Notes: a model not told the origin generated them from the sequence alone. A stretch of DNA of 64,000 bases from Flavivirga abyssicola (GCF_030540775.2 NZ_CP141266.1:1351001-1415000), one strand, 5' to 3'; positions 36,592 through 45,975 are shown, counted from the first letter of the stretch. Translations and numbers: made by a program.

Positions 36592-36921
36592 ATGATAAAA
36601 GTTTCTGAAACAGCTAAAAAGAAAGTTATTGAATTAATGACTGATGATGGCTACAATCCTTCTACAGACTACGTACGTGTAGGTGTTAAGAGTGGCGGTT
36701 GTTCCGGGCTGTCTTATGATCTGAAATTTGATAAAGAAAGTAAAGAAGACGATAAAGTATTTGAAGATAATAATGTGAAAATTATCGTTGATAAAAAAAG
36801 TTTTTTATACCTAATCGGAACAACACTTGAATATTCCGGAGGATTAAACGGAACAGGTTTCGTATTTAACAATCCTAACGCAAACCGCACTTGTGGTTGT
36901 GGAGAATCATTTTCACTTTAA
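36592..36921 (+). CDS. SufA/IscA-type iron-sulfur carrier
   Basis: 109 residues of the HesB/IscA family. The three conserved cysteines are Cys37 (SGGCSGL), Cys101 and Cys103 (TCGCGES). It accepts new Fe-S clusters from the SufBCD scaffold and hands them to target proteins. As first gene of a suf operon it is functionally SufA, although by sequence SufA and IscA are hard to separate, so no symbol is given. Confidence 0.93.
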   Translation: MIKVSETAKKKVIELMTDDGYNPSTDYVRVGVKSGGCSGLSYDLKFDKESKEDDKVFEDNNVKIIVDKKSFLYLIGTTLEYSGGLNGTGFVFNNPNANRTCGCGESFSL

Positions 36922-36952
36922 AATTCAAAGTTTAAAGTTTTAAATTCAAAGT

Positions 36953-37333
36953 ATGGCAACCGTTAAGCAGTTTGAAGATTTAGAGATTTGGAAGCTTGCA
37001 AGAATTTTGTGTGATGACATTAACAAATTAGCTTTGAGAACCGATTTAAGAACAGATTATAAACTATATGGACAAATAGATGGTTCATCAGGTTCAGTTA
37101 TGGACAACATTGCTGAAGGATTTGAACGTAATGGAAATAGAGAATTTATTCAATTTTTATCAATAGCAAAAGCATCTTGTGGAGAAACAAGATCTCAATT
37201 ATATAGAGTTTTTGATAGAAATTATACAACAAAAGAAGAATTTGAAAAGCTTAAAGAACAAACCATATCATTAAGTAAAATGATTGGAGCTTTTATGAAT
37301 TATTTATTAAAAAGTGATTACAAAGGAAGCTAG
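36953..37333 (+). CDS. Four-helix-bundle (23S rRNA IVS-type) protein
   Basis: 126 residues: QFEDLEIWKLARILCDDINK, QIDGSSGSVMDNIAEGFERN, REFIQFLSIAKASCGETRSQ and KMIGAFMNYL, the four amphipathic helices of the S23/IVS family. It is intact, unlike the copy in the sdh operon at 7343. It lies between sufA and sufB, preceded by a repetitive linker (TTCAAAGTTTAAAGTTTTAA) and followed by similar sequence, which suggests later insertion into the operon. Role unknown; IVS-type proteins were first noted as ORFs in 23S rRNA insertions, but free-standing members have no defined job. Confidence 0.88.
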   Translation: MATVKQFEDLEIWKLARILCDDINKLALRTDLRTDYKLYGQIDGSSGSVMDNIAEGFERNGNREFIQFLSIAKASCGETRSQLYRVFDRNYTTKEEFEKLKEQTISLSKMIGAFMNYLLKSDYKGS

Positions 37334-37385
37334 TATAAAGATCAATACTTGTAACTTTGAATTTTTGAATAAGGAATTTTGAACT

Positions 37386-38831
37386 ATGAAGTACACAGAG
37401 GACGATTTAAGGGAAGAACTTAAAACCAAAGAATACGAATATGGTTTTTATACTGATATAGAATCAGATACATTCCCTAATGGTTTAAATGAAGATATTG
37501 TACGTGCTATTTCCCAAAAGAAAGAAGAGCCACAATGGATGACCGATTGGAGATTAGAGGCCTTTCGCGTTTGGAAAGAAATGACAGAACCAGAATGGGC
37601 AAATGTACGTTATGAAAAACCAGATTTTCAAGGTATTTCATATTATTCTGCACCAAATAGCAAACCTAAATACGATAGTTTAGATGAAGTAGATCCTGAG
37701 TTATTAGCTACTTTTGAAAAACTGGGTATTTCTTTAGACGAGCAGAAAAAACTTGCCGGTGTTGCTATGGATGTCGTTGTAGATTCTGTTTCAGTAGCAA
37801 CAACATTCAAGAAAACCTTAGGAGAAAAAGGTATTATATTTATGAGTATTTCTGAAGCTATAAAAGAGCATCCAGAATTGGTCAAAAAATATTTAGGGAC
37901 TGTCGTGCCCCAAAAAGACAACTTTTATGCTGCTTTAAATAGTGCCGTGTTTAGTGATGGTTCTTTTTGCTACATCCCTAAAGGAGTAAAATGCCCAATG
38001 GAATTATCAACATACTTTAGAATCAACCAAGCAGGTACTGGGCAATTTGAAAGAACATTGGTAATTGCAGACGAAGGCAGTTATGTAAGTTACCTCGAAG
38101 GCTGTACAGCACCTAGTAGAGATGAAAACCAATTACACGCAGCTGTAGTCGAACTCATTGCTCTAGACGATGCTGAAATTAAATACTCAACAGTACAAAA
38201 CTGGTACCCTGGCAACTCAGAGGGTAAAGGAGGCGTTTACAATTTTGTAACCAAGCGTGGTTTATGTGAGAAAAACGCAAAAATCTCTTGGACACAAGTT
38301 GAAACAGGTTCTGCTGTTACCTGGAAATACCCATCATGTATATTAAAAGGTGACAATTCTGTAGGAGAATTTTACTCTATAGCAGTAACAAACAATTACC
38401 AACAAGCTGATACCGGAACCAAAATGATTCATTTGGGAAAAAACACCAAATCAACTATCATTTCAAAAGGAATTTCAGCTGGAAAATCACAAAATAGTTA
38501 TCGTGGATTAGTTCAAATTAATTCCAGAGCAGAAAACGCACGTAACTTTTCGCAATGCGACAGTTTACTCATGGGAAATGAATGTGGAGCACACACGTTT
38601 CCTTATATAGAAGCAAAAAATAAGTCCGCTAAAATAGAACACGAAGCAACCACTAGTAAAATTGGTGAAGATCAAATTTTCTATTGTAACCAACGTGGTA
38701 TAGATACAGAAAAAGCTATTGCTCTTATTGTAAACGGGTTTAGTAAAGAAGTTTTAAATAAACTCCCTATGGAGTTTGCAGTAGAAGCTCAAAAATTATT
38801 AGAAATAAGTTTAGAAGGAAGTGTTGGGTAA
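37386..38831 (+). CDS. sufB: Fe-S cluster assembly scaffold protein SufB
   Basis: 481 residues. Part of the SufBC2D complex on which new clusters are built. It begins with the usual [20 protein letters not shown] and has the beta-helix core with [40 protein letters not shown], and the C-terminal [20 protein letters not shown] and [20 protein letters not shown]. Length fits. It lies 52 bp after the four-helix-bundle gene. Confidence 0.97.
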   Translation: MKYTEDDLREELKTKEYEYGFYTDIESDTFPNGLNEDIVRAISQKKEEPQWMTDWRLEAFRVWKEMTEPEWANVRYEKPDFQGISYYSAPNSKPKYDSLDEVDPELLATFEKLGISLDEQKKLAGVAMDVVVDSVSVATTFKKTLGEKGIIFMSISEAIKEHPELVKKYLGTVVPQKDNFYAALNSAVFSDGSFCYIPKGVKCPMELSTYFRINQAGTGQFERTLVIADEGSYVSYLEGCTAPSRDENQLHAAVVELIALDDAEIKYSTVQNWYPGNSEGKGGVYNFVTKRGLCEKNAKISWTQVETGSAVTWKYPSCILKGDNSVGEFYSIAVTNNYQQADTGTKMIHLGKNTKSTIISKGISAGKSQNSYRGLVQINSRAENARNFSQCDSLLMGNECGAHTFPYIEAKNKSAKIEHEATTSKIGEDQIFYCNQRGIDTEKAIALIVNGFSKEVLNKLPMEFAVEAQKLLEISLEGSVG

Positions 38832-38837
38832 AACAGT

Positions 38838-38974
38838 TTGCAGTATTCAGTCACAGTTTGCAGTTCGCTCACCTTAACTGAATATTCCAAAACCTTAAAG
38901 AATAATAAATAAGCTCTTGTTAAGTACTAAGATAAATTTTAACGAAATGTCACACTGAGCGCAGTCGAAGTGTC
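38838..38974. repeat. Dispersed intergenic repeats between sufB and lipoprotein gene
   Basis: Two element types lie side by side. First is a CAGT-rich tract (GTTTGCAGTATTCAGTCACAG then GTTTGCAGTTCGC). Second is a compact inverted element, TGTCACACTGAGCGCAGTCG then AAGTGTC (38948-38974). Related copies of the second lie at 41614 and 43439, and of the first at about 40107 and 44351. Confidence 0.7.
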
Positions 38975-39000
38975 TTATCAAATTAAAACCAAATTTTATA

Positions 39001-39342
39001 ATGAAAAAAGCATTTTTTATCGTAACAATTCTGACAATATTCGTAAGCTGTGAAAAAAGTGAAATAATAAAAGGTGAATTTGTTTATTATGACGGTGCTG
39101 CTGTATTACAAACTCAAAATGAGATTTATGGTGTTTTAATTACCGATAAAATGCATGAGTTAAACAAAAAAGCCGAAACTTTTAAATCGGAACCTACAGA
39201 TATGGTTTCTGTTGAGATTAGAGGACGGATTACAAACCAAAAAGACGAAAAAATACTTTGGGAAAATAAAGTTGAAATTGTTGAAATTTTAGACGTAACA
39301 GCACCAAATAAAGAAGATAACGTTGTAAAACTAGTGAAGTAA
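39001..39342 (+). CDS. Small lipoprotein, unknown
   Basis: 113 residues. Lipoprotein signal MKKAFFIVTILTIFVSC, then a compact beta-rich domain (EIIKGEFVYYDGAAVLQTQN, VSVEIRGRITNQKDEKILWE). It is 9 bp before sufC, so it is almost certainly cotranscribed with the suf genes although nothing in its sequence suggests cluster assembly. Family not recognised. Confidence 0.8.
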   Translation: MKKAFFIVTILTIFVSCEKSEIIKGEFVYYDGAAVLQTQNEIYGVLITDKMHELNKKAETFKSEPTDMVSVEIRGRITNQKDEKILWENKVEIVEILDVTAPNKEDNVVKLVK

Positions 39343-39351
39343 ATAAAAACT

Positions 39352-40104
39352 ATGTTAAAAATTGATAATTTACACGCAAGTGTTGAAGATAAAAGCATTT
39401 TACAAGGTATTAACCTTGAAGTAAAAGCAGGAGAAGTACATGCCATCATGGGGCCTAACGGTTCTGGAAAAAGCACATTAGCTTCAGTGATTGCAGGAAA
39501 AGAAGAATATGAGGTAACTAAAGGCAATATTGAATTCAACGGTGAAGATATTGATGAATTAGCTGCCGAAGAACGTGCACACAAAGGCGTGTTTTTATCA
39601 TTTCAATATCCTGTTGAAATCCCTGGTGTTTCTGTGACCAACTTCATGAAAACTGCTATTAATGAAACCAGAAAAGCCAAAGGATTAGAAGACATGCCTG
39701 CTAAAGACATGCTTAAATTAATTCGTGAAAAATCTGAGCTTTTAGAAATTGATAGAAAGTTTTTGTCTCGTTCATTAAACGAAGGGTTCTCAGGAGGAGA
39801 GAAAAAGCGTAATGAGATTTTTCAAATGGCTATGTTAGAACCAAAATTGGCAATTCTTGATGAAACCGATTCCGGTCTTGATATTGATGCTTTACGTATT
39901 GTTGCAAATGGTGTAAACAAACTTAAAAGCAAAGACAACGCTGTTGTTGTTATTACACACTACCAACGTTTATTAGACTATATCGTTCCTGATTTTGTGC
40001 ACGTATTATACAATGGAAAAATTGTTAAATCTGGAACAAAAGAACTGGCTCATGAGCTTGAAGAAAAAGGTTACGATTGGATTAAAGAAGAGGTAAACGC
40101 ATAG
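39352..40104 (+). CDS. sufC: Fe-S assembly ATPase SufC
   Basis: 250 residues, an ABC-type ATPase without membrane partner that drives SufBCD. Walker A GPNGSGKST, signature LSxGE-like FSGGEKKRNEI, Walker B LAILDETDSGLDIDAL and the switch His in VVITHYQRLLDY are present. It follows the small lipoprotein gene by 9 bp. Confidence 0.98.
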   Translation: MLKIDNLHASVEDKSILQGINLEVKAGEVHAIMGPNGSGKSTLASVIAGKEEYEVTKGNIEFNGEDIDELAAEERAHKGVFLSFQYPVEIPGVSVTNFMKTAINETRKAKGLEDMPAKDMLKLIREKSELLEIDRKFLSRSLNEGFSGGEKKRNEIFQMAMLEPKLAILDETDSGLDIDALRIVANGVNKLKSKDNAVVVITHYQRLLDYIVPDFVHVLYNGKIVKSGTKELAHELEEKGYDWIKEEVNA

Positions 40105-40106
40105 CT

Positions 40107-40257
40107 AGTCCGCAGTATTCAGTTAGCAGTTGGCAGTTTTGCTTACTCAAACCCTGATTACTCTTACTATTCTATTCAAAATAAAACAGTAATAAATTAC
40201 ACAGATTTGGTAACGCTTATGACTGCTTACTGAAGACTGATCACTGAAGACTGAGAA
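40107..40257. repeat. CAGT-rich intergenic repeat tract, sufC-sufD
   Basis: GCAGTATTCAGTTAGCAGTT then GGCAGTTTTGC near 40111-40142, and CTTACTGAAGACTGATCACT then GAAGACTGAG near 40224-40257. The same kind of sequence sits after sufB and after the DUF59 gene. No coding. Confidence 0.55.
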
Positions 40258-40258
40258 A

Positions 40259-41572
40259 ATGGATTTAAAAGAAAAATTATTATCATCCTTTTTAGTATTT
40301 GAAAATCAAGTAGACATTGACACCTATGTGCACGATGTAAGAAACGATGCCATTAAAGTATTTGAAGAAAAAGGCTTTCCAACAAAAAAAGAAGAAGCCT
40401 GGAAATACACCTCTTTAAATAAAATATTAAAAGAAGATTATAGCGTATTCCCTCAACAAGAAAATGCTATAGAATATAAAGACATTAAAAAATATTTTAT
40501 CCACGATATAGATACCTATAAAATTGTATTTATCGATGGTAAATATTCGTCTCACCTATCGCAAACCACCCATGATGGTATGGATGTTTGCTTAATGTCA
40601 TCGGCACTTACAAAACCTAAGTATCGTATTTTAATTGAAAATTATTTCAACAAAGCAGCGACAAAAGATAGTCTATCATCATTAAACACAGCATTTTCAA
40701 GTGAAGGTGCCTACATTCATATTCCAAAAAATAAAATGGTTGAAAAACCAATTCAGATCTTGCATTTTTCAACAGGAAATGAATCCGCAACCATGTTACA
40801 ACCTCGAAATTTAATCGTAGTTGATGAGAACTCACACATACAGATTATCGAGCGTCACCAAAATTTAAACGACAACCCAGTTCTTACGAATAGTGTTACC
40901 GAAATTTTCACAAATAAACGTGCCATTGTAGATTACTATAAAATTCAGAACGATAATTCTAACGCATCGTTAATAGATAATACGTTTATAAAACAAAAGA
41001 AAGAAAGTGTAGCATCTGTTCACACTTTTGCTTTTGGAGGGAAATTAACACGTAATAATTTAAACTTCTTTCAAGAAGGAGAACGTATTGATTCTATTCT
41101 AAAAGGGGTAACTATTATTGGTGAAAAACAACATGTAGACCATAATACATTAGTACATCATATAGAGCCTAATTGCGAAAGTCATCAAGACTATAAGGGT
41201 ATTTTTGGAGAAAATTCAACAGGTGTTTTCAATGGGAAGATTATTGTTGAAAAAGAAGCTCAGAAAACCAATGCATTTCAGGCAAACAACAATATTTTAA
41301 TAAGCGATAAAGCAACCATAAACACCAAGCCACAGCTCGAAATCTTTGCAGACGACGTTAAATGTTCGCATGGGTGTACCATCGGACAATTAGACGAAAG
41401 TGCTATGTTTTATATGCGTTCTCGTGGTATTCCAGAAAAAGAAGCCAAAGCACTTTTAATGTACGCTTTTAGTAATAACGTATTAAGTTCGGTTAAAATT
41501 CCAGAAATGAAACAACGTATTACAAAGATTATAGCGAATAAACTAGGTGTTAATATAGGATTCGATCTATAG
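40259..41572 (+). CDS. sufD: Fe-S cluster assembly protein SufD
   Basis: 437 residues, partner of SufB and SufC. N-terminal helical part includes GFPTKKEEAWKYTSL, a family hallmark; the C-terminal beta-helix has QDYKGIFGENSTGVFNGKII, KTNAFQANNNILISDKATIN and KCSHGCTIGQLDESAMFYMR. Start ATG at 40259 immediately follows the repeat tract. Confidence 0.97.
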   Translation: MDLKEKLLSSFLVFENQVDIDTYVHDVRNDAIKVFEEKGFPTKKEEAWKYTSLNKILKEDYSVFPQQENAIEYKDIKKYFIHDIDTYKIVFIDGKYSSHLSQTTHDGMDVCLMSSALTKPKYRILIENYFNKAATKDSLSSLNTAFSSEGAYIHIPKNKMVEKPIQILHFSTGNESATMLQPRNLIVVDENSHIQIIERHQNLNDNPVLTNSVTEIFTNKRAIVDYYKIQNDNSNASLIDNTFIKQKKESVASVHTFAFGGKLTRNNLNFFQEGERIDSILKGVTIIGEKQHVDHNTLVHHIEPNCESHQDYKGIFGENSTGVFNGKIIVEKEAQKTNAFQANNNILISDKATINTKPQLEIFADDVKCSHGCTIGQLDESAMFYMRSRGIPEKEAKALLMYAFSNNVLSSVKIPEMKQRITKIIANKLGVNIGFDL

Positions 41573-41613
41573 TACAGCGTTATTTTCAGCATCCAAAACT
41601 ATATAATAACCTA

Positions 41614-41640
41614 ATGTCACTTTGAGCGCAGTCGAAAAGG
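41614..41640. repeat. GAGCGCAGTCGA intergenic element, copy 2
   Basis: TGTCACTTTGAGCGCAGTCG followed by AAAAGG. Same core as copy 1 at 38948-38974. Lies between sufD and sufS. Confidence 0.7.
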
Positions 41641-41714
41641 CCTTTCCTAAGTAAATTAAAGACTTCAAATCGTAAACAGAATCAAAAACAATTATCGAGA
41701 CTAAACAAAAAGCC

Positions 41715-42929
41715 ATGTTCAACGTACAAGACATAAGAAAAGATTTCCCCATTCTTTCACGTAAAGTTAATGGTAAATCATTAGTGTATTTCGATAATGC
41801 AGCTACATCACAAACGCCACAACAAGTTATTGATGCCATCGTAGATTATTACTCAAACTACAATGCCAACATTCATCGTGGTGTACATACCTTAAGTCAG
41901 GAAGCAACCGATTTATACGAACAAGCACGTCATAAAATACAAGCTCACTTTAATGCTAAGTTTTCGCATGAAATTATACTAACATCCGGAACAACACATA
42001 GTATTAATTTAGTAGCAAACGGCTTCTCTTCACTCTTAAAAAAAGGAGATGAAGTTATGGTTTCTGCTTTAGAACATCATAGTAATATTGTACCATGGCA
42101 AATGCTTTGCGAACGCACTGGAAGCATTCTCAAAGTCATTCCTATGAATGAAGATGGAGAATTGGTGATGAGCGACTTCGACAATTTACTATCCGAAAAC
42201 ACAAAACTTGTTTTTGTAAATCATATTTCAAATGCTTTAGGAACCATTAATCCTATTGAATATATTATAGAAAAAGCACATCAAGTTGGTGCAGCCGTTT
42301 TAATTGATGGCGCCCAGGCATGTCCACATATAAAACCAGATGTGCAAGCTTTAGATGTTGACTTTTATGTAGCATCAGCACATAAAATGTGTGGTCCAAC
42401 TGGTGTTGGTATGTTGTATGGAAAAGAAGCATGGCTTAAAAAATTACCCCCATATCAAGGAGGAGGAGAAATGATTGCCGAAGTAACATTTGAGAAAACG
42501 ACCTATGCCGATTTACCTCATAAGTTCGAAGCTGGCACACCAAATATTGCTGGAGGTATTGTTTTTGGAGCCGCTATAGATTACATGAATGGTATTGGAT
42601 TTGACACAATAGCAGCTTACGAAAACGACTTGTTAGATTATGCTACAGAAAAATTATTGGCTATAGATGGTTTGAAAATATATGGAACCTCTAAAAACAA
42701 AACCTCTGTAATTTCTTTTAATTTAGAGAATATACACCCCTACGATGTTGGTACTATTTTAGATAAATTAGGAATCGCCGTTCGTACAGGACACCATTGT
42801 GCGCAACCTATTATGGATTTTTATAAAATTCCAGGAACTGTTCGAGCCTCTTTTTCTTTTTACAATACCAAGGAAGAGATTGATATATTAGTTGAAGGTG
42901 TAAGAAAAGCAAAAATGATGCTCTCTTAA
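41715..42929 (+). CDS. sufS: Cysteine desulfurase SufS
   Basis: 404 residues, PLP-dependent; takes sulfur from cysteine for cluster building. Seen are LVYFDNAATSQTP at the N terminus, LTSGTTHSINLVANGF, the PLP lysine in YVASAHKMCGPTG and the active-site cysteine in RTGHHCAQPIM, the group II (SufS) form. Partner SufE is encoded two genes downstream. Confidence 0.97.
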   Translation: MFNVQDIRKDFPILSRKVNGKSLVYFDNAATSQTPQQVIDAIVDYYSNYNANIHRGVHTLSQEATDLYEQARHKIQAHFNAKFSHEIILTSGTTHSINLVANGFSSLLKKGDEVMVSALEHHSNIVPWQMLCERTGSILKVIPMNEDGELVMSDFDNLLSENTKLVFVNHISNALGTINPIEYIIEKAHQVGAAVLIDGAQACPHIKPDVQALDVDFYVASAHKMCGPTGVGMLYGKEAWLKKLPPYQGGGEMIAEVTFEKTTYADLPHKFEAGTPNIAGGIVFGAAIDYMNGIGFDTIAAYENDLLDYATEKLLAIDGLKIYGTSKNKTSVISFNLENIHPYDVGTILDKLGIAVRTGHHCAQPIMDFYKIPGTVRASFSFYNTKEEIDILVEGVRKAKMMLS

Positions 42930-42973
42930 ATCCTGGCTTCTTTTTTGTAATACGCTTATAAAAATTAAACCCT

Positions 42974-43402
42974 ATGAAATGTCTTTTTATACTGCTGTCT
43001 CTTGTTTTTGTCGACAACCGTTGTTCAGAATCTAAAATAGATCAAGAAGCTATTTCATTTGAATATTCAGCCCAATCGAGAGCTTTTTACAAAAACATTA
43101 AAATCAACAAAAAGAATGTTTTCGTTGGAGACAAAAGAGACACGACACCTACATCTAAAACATGTAGCGAAGCACATTGGAACATGTTATTAGAAGCACT
43201 TAAGCTTATTAATGTTGAAAATATATCGACTCTAAAAGCACCTTCCGAAGATCGCTTTTTTGACGGAGCAGCTATCGCAAGATTAAAAGTAATTTACAAT
43301 GGCACCACTTATGAAACACAAGCTTTCGATCATGGAAATCCGCCAGAAGAAATAAAAGGACTTGTTAAAGAAATACTATCTATTTCAGAAAACATTGAAT
43401 AG
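42974..43402 (+). CDS. Small exported protein, unknown
   Basis: 142 residues. The N terminus MKCLFILLSLVFVDNRCSES is a short hydrophobic signal with a Cys at 17; the lipobox is poor (VDNRC), so lipidation is doubtful. The rest has a conserved-looking core (TSKTCSEAHWNMLLEALKLI, FFDGAAIARLKVIYNGTTYE, QAFDHGNPPEEIKGLVKEIL). It lies between sufS and sufE. No family recognised; the name of this domain in other Flavobacteriaceae is not known to me. Confidence 0.75.
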   Translation: MKCLFILLSLVFVDNRCSESKIDQEAISFEYSAQSRAFYKNIKINKKNVFVGDKRDTTPTSKTCSEAHWNMLLEALKLINVENISTLKAPSEDRFFDGAAIARLKVIYNGTTYETQAFDHGNPPEEIKGLVKEILSISENIE

Positions 43403-43438
43403 AAAACTTTCTTGTTGTATTTTTGTATTATAACAATA

Positions 43439-43515
43439 TGTCAGATCGAGCGCAGTCGAGATCTATTAAAAAAACACTTTTATTAAAACGACCTCTCGAC
43501 TGCGCTTGGGGAGAC
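43439..43515. repeat. Inverted pair of GAGCGCAGTCGA elements
   Basis: TGTCAGATCGAGCGCAGTCG then AGATCT (43439-43464) is followed 25 bases later by the opposite orientation, CGACCTCTCGACTGCGCTTG then GGGAGAC (43489-43515). Together they can fold into one long hairpin just ahead of sufE. Confidence 0.75.
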
Positions 43516-43533
43516 AAATTAAAATTGTAACTA

Positions 43534-43956
43534 GTGACTATTGAAGACATACAAAACGAAATTATAGACGAATTCTCAATGTTTGATGATTGGGAAGAAC
43601 GTTATCAATATATGATTGATTTAGGTAAAGATTTACCTTTAATCGAAGAACAATACAAAACGGAGAGCAACATTATTAAAGGTTGCCAAAGTAAAGTTTG
43701 GGTACATGCCGAAATGAAAGACGATAAAATAGCTTTTACAGCAGATAGTGATGCTATTATCACAAAAGGCATCATCGCTATTTTAATACGTACTTTTTCA
43801 GATCAGCACCCAAAAGATATTATTGACGCGGACACTGATTTTATCGATAAAATTGGTTTAAAAGAACATTTGTCTCCCACAAGAGCCAATGGATTGGTAA
43901 GCATGGTAAAACAACTTAAAATGTACGCCATAGCGTACCAAACACAGTTAAACTAG
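43534..43956 (+). CDS. sufE: Cysteine desulfuration protein SufE
   Basis: 140 residues; takes the persulfide from SufS through Cys51 (IIKGCQSKVWV). The C-terminal SPTRANGLVSMVKQLKMYAI is typical. The start is a GTG at 43534: it gives the family N terminus (TIEDIQNEIIDEF) and no ATG lies upstream in frame. Confidence 0.95.
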   Translation: MTIEDIQNEIIDEFSMFDDWEERYQYMIDLGKDLPLIEEQYKTESNIIKGCQSKVWVHAEMKDDKIAFTADSDAIITKGIIAILIRTFSDQHPKDIIDADTDFIDKIGLKEHLSPTRANGLVSMVKQLKMYAIAYQTQLN

Positions 43957-44014
43957 TTTATAGGTTTAACAGTTTATTTCGCAAACAACTCTTAAACCTA
44001 TAAACCCATAAACT
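43957..44014. repeat. Short inverted repeat after sufE sharing island-boundary sequence
   Basis: GTTTATAGGTTTAACAGTTT and CTTAAACCTATAAACCCATA are opposed about 15 bases apart. The right arm contains AAACCTATAAACCCATA, the same 17 bases as the start of the 62-bp island repeats. Confidence 0.6.
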
Positions 44015-44023
44015 TTTATAAAA

Positions 44024-44350
44024 ATGAGCGAAACAACAATAGATACCAATGCCCTAGGCGAAAAAATAGTAAATGTCTTAAAAACCATTTATGACCCTGA
44101 AATACCAGTTGATATTTACGAATTAGGTTTAATTTACGATGTATTTGTTAATGAAGATTACGATGTAAAAATCCTAATGACCTTAACGACACCTAACTGT
44201 CCGGTAGCAGAAACACTACCATTGGAAGTTGAAGAAAAGGTAAAATCTTTAAACGATGTAAAAAGTGCCGAAGTTGAAATTACATTCGATCCACCTTGGA
44301 CTCAGGAATTAATGAGCGAAGAAGCTAAACTGGAATTGGGAATGCTTTAA
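44024..44350 (+). CDS. DUF59/MIP18-family SUF-system protein
   Basis: 108 residues of the PaaD/MIP18 family: IVNVLKTIYDPEIPVDIYEL, LMTLTTPNCPVAETLPLEVE with a conserved Cys, and VEITFDPPWTQELMSEEAK. Members next to suf operons act as auxiliary maturation factors, often called SufT-like. Cytoplasmic. It follows sufE by 67 bp. Confidence 0.93.
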   Translation: MSETTIDTNALGEKIVNVLKTIYDPEIPVDIYELGLIYDVFVNEDYDVKILMTLTTPNCPVAETLPLEVEEKVKSLNDVKSAEVEITFDPPWTQELMSEEAKLELGML

Positions 44351-44445
44351 ACTCAGTTAGCAGTCTCAGTGTTCAGTATGCAGTTGCAGCGTTCCGTGAT
44401 CAATGCAACAGATAAAAAATCAAATAACTTAATAGCTTATATTTT

Positions 44446-44952
44446 TTGAAAGACGAGATTATAAATCGCGTAGCGAATAGCAAGTTAATAACTATCGACC
44501 TAGAAGATTATTATCCTGAAGGACAACGTGTGCTTTTCGATATTAAAGACTGGTTGTTTGATGGTTTCGTATTGCGTGAAAAAGACTTTAGGCGCCAAGC
44601 ATTAGAGTTTGATTGGAGTCAATATCAAGATAGCTATATTGCTTTAACATGCAGTAGCGATGCCATTATTCCAGGATGGGCATATATGCTTCTTAGCATT
44701 CACTTAGAACCCTTTGCAAAAAAGGTCGTTATTGGTGATTTAGAAACACTGGAATCTTCTATTTATCAAGACATTTTAAACCAACTTGATATTACCGAAT
44801 TTAAAGACAAACCTGTCATTATAAAAGGGTGTTCCAAAAAACCAGTGCCACAAAACGCTTACATTATGCTTGCTAATAAACTAAAGCCCTATGTAAAATC
44901 TATTATGTATGGAGAAGCTTGCTCTTCTGTCCCACTATACAAAAACAAATAA
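44446..44952 (+). CDS. DUF2480 family protein
   Basis: 168 residues, found in Bacteroidota at the end of suf operons. Seen: DEIINRVANSKLITIDLEDY, KDWLFDGFVLREKDFR, CSSDAIIPGWAYMLL and IIKGCSKKPVPQNAYIMLAN. Two conserved cysteines might bind metal or take part in cluster chemistry, which is inference. The start is a TTG at 44446; the family N terminus begins at this point and no ATG is available in frame. Confidence 0.88.
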   Translation: MKDEIINRVANSKLITIDLEDYYPEGQRVLFDIKDWLFDGFVLREKDFRRQALEFDWSQYQDSYIALTCSSDAIIPGWAYMLLSIHLEPFAKKVVIGDLETLESSIYQDILNQLDITEFKDKPVIIKGCSKKPVPQNAYIMLANKLKPYVKSIMYGEACSSVPLYKNK

Positions 44953-45017
44953 CTTAACCTGTGACCAAATTGCAAAAAAGTGTCTAACTATTAATTCAAA
45001 ATTTTAATAAACTAAAC

Positions 45018-45947
45018 ATGAAAAACCTATCATTATTATTTATTTTTTTTATTGGAATCACTTCAATATATGCACAAGAAACTTTAGAAGAATTAAAAGC
45101 AATTCAAGGCTCCAAAAAAGATTCTATTGCAGCAATTCAAGGACGTGTTGATGCCATACAGGCAAAAATTGATGCTTTACCTGGATGGAAAAAAGGTGCT
45201 TTTGGTACTATTGGTGGTAGTATATCTAGTTTTGAAAACTGGTATGCGCAAGGAACTCCAAATAACAATTCAGGAAACATTGGTTTTACTGTAAATGCTT
45301 TTGCTAATTTAAATAAAGAAAAATTCTTTTGGAGAAATGGTATTAATGTAAACTTATCTTGGGTAAAATTAGACGATAAAGACGATCCCACAGATAGTGA
45401 CTCCTTTCAGGAAGCAACAGATGTTTTTAACATTACCTCTTTATATGGATATAAACTGAGTGATAAATTTGCACTTTCCGGATTGGGTGAATACAGAACG
45501 ACTATATTAAGTAATTTTAACGATCCTGGGTACTTAGATTTAGGTGTTGGTGTTACCTGGACACCAATAAAAGATATGGTTGTGGTAGTACACCCTGGAA
45601 ACTACAACTTTGTTTTTAGTAAAGAAGACACCGTTTTTGAATCTTCTTTAGGAGCTAAAATCCTTGTTGATTATACTAGGCAAATAAAAGCCATTAGTTT
45701 TAAAACAAATCTTTCAATGTTCCAAAGTTATGAAAGTTCAAACTTATCAAACTGGACATGGACAAACTCTTTTGGCTATAGCTTATGGAAAATGATCGGT
45801 GTTGGTTTTGATTTTGGCTTAAGAAGCAATAAACAAGAAGCACTTAATTATGCTTTGGCACAAACACCCCCTACTGCAACTTCTTTTGAAGATGTTGATA
45901 ATGACTTACAAAGTTATTGGATGTTTGGACTAAACTACAAGTTCTAA
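45018..45947 (+). CDS. DUF3078 outer-membrane-like protein
   Basis: 309 residues. Signal peptide (LSLLFIFFIGITSIYAQ), a short coiled segment (ELKAIQGSKKDSIAAIQGRV), then beta-strands rich in Gly and aromatics (WKKGAFGTIGGSISSFENWY, NIGFTVNAFANLNKEKFFWR, LGVGVTWTPIKDMVVVVHPG) and a terminal strand YWMFGLNYKF ending in Phe. That is the DUF3078 pattern of Bacteroidota. Function unknown. A strong terminator follows. Confidence 0.88.
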   Translation: MKNLSLLFIFFIGITSIYAQETLEELKAIQGSKKDSIAAIQGRVDAIQAKIDALPGWKKGAFGTIGGSISSFENWYAQGTPNNNSGNIGFTVNAFANLNKEKFFWRNGINVNLSWVKLDDKDDPTDSDSFQEATDVFNITSLYGYKLSDKFALSGLGEYRTTILSNFNDPGYLDLGVGVTWTPIKDMVVVVHPGNYNFVFSKEDTVFESSLGAKILVDYTRQIKAISFKTNLSMFQSYESSNLSNWTWTNSFGYSLWKMIGVGFDFGLRSNKQEALNYALAQTPPTATSFEDVDNDLQSYWMFGLNYKF

Positions 45948-45975
45948 AAGCTACCTAAGCAAATATCATATATAG

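Noticed and set aside
39126-39584. 152-codon minus-strand frame across the lipoprotein gene and sufC
   Set aside because: It lies opposite two well-supported genes, and its Ser-rich composition is typical of reverse-strand readthrough.
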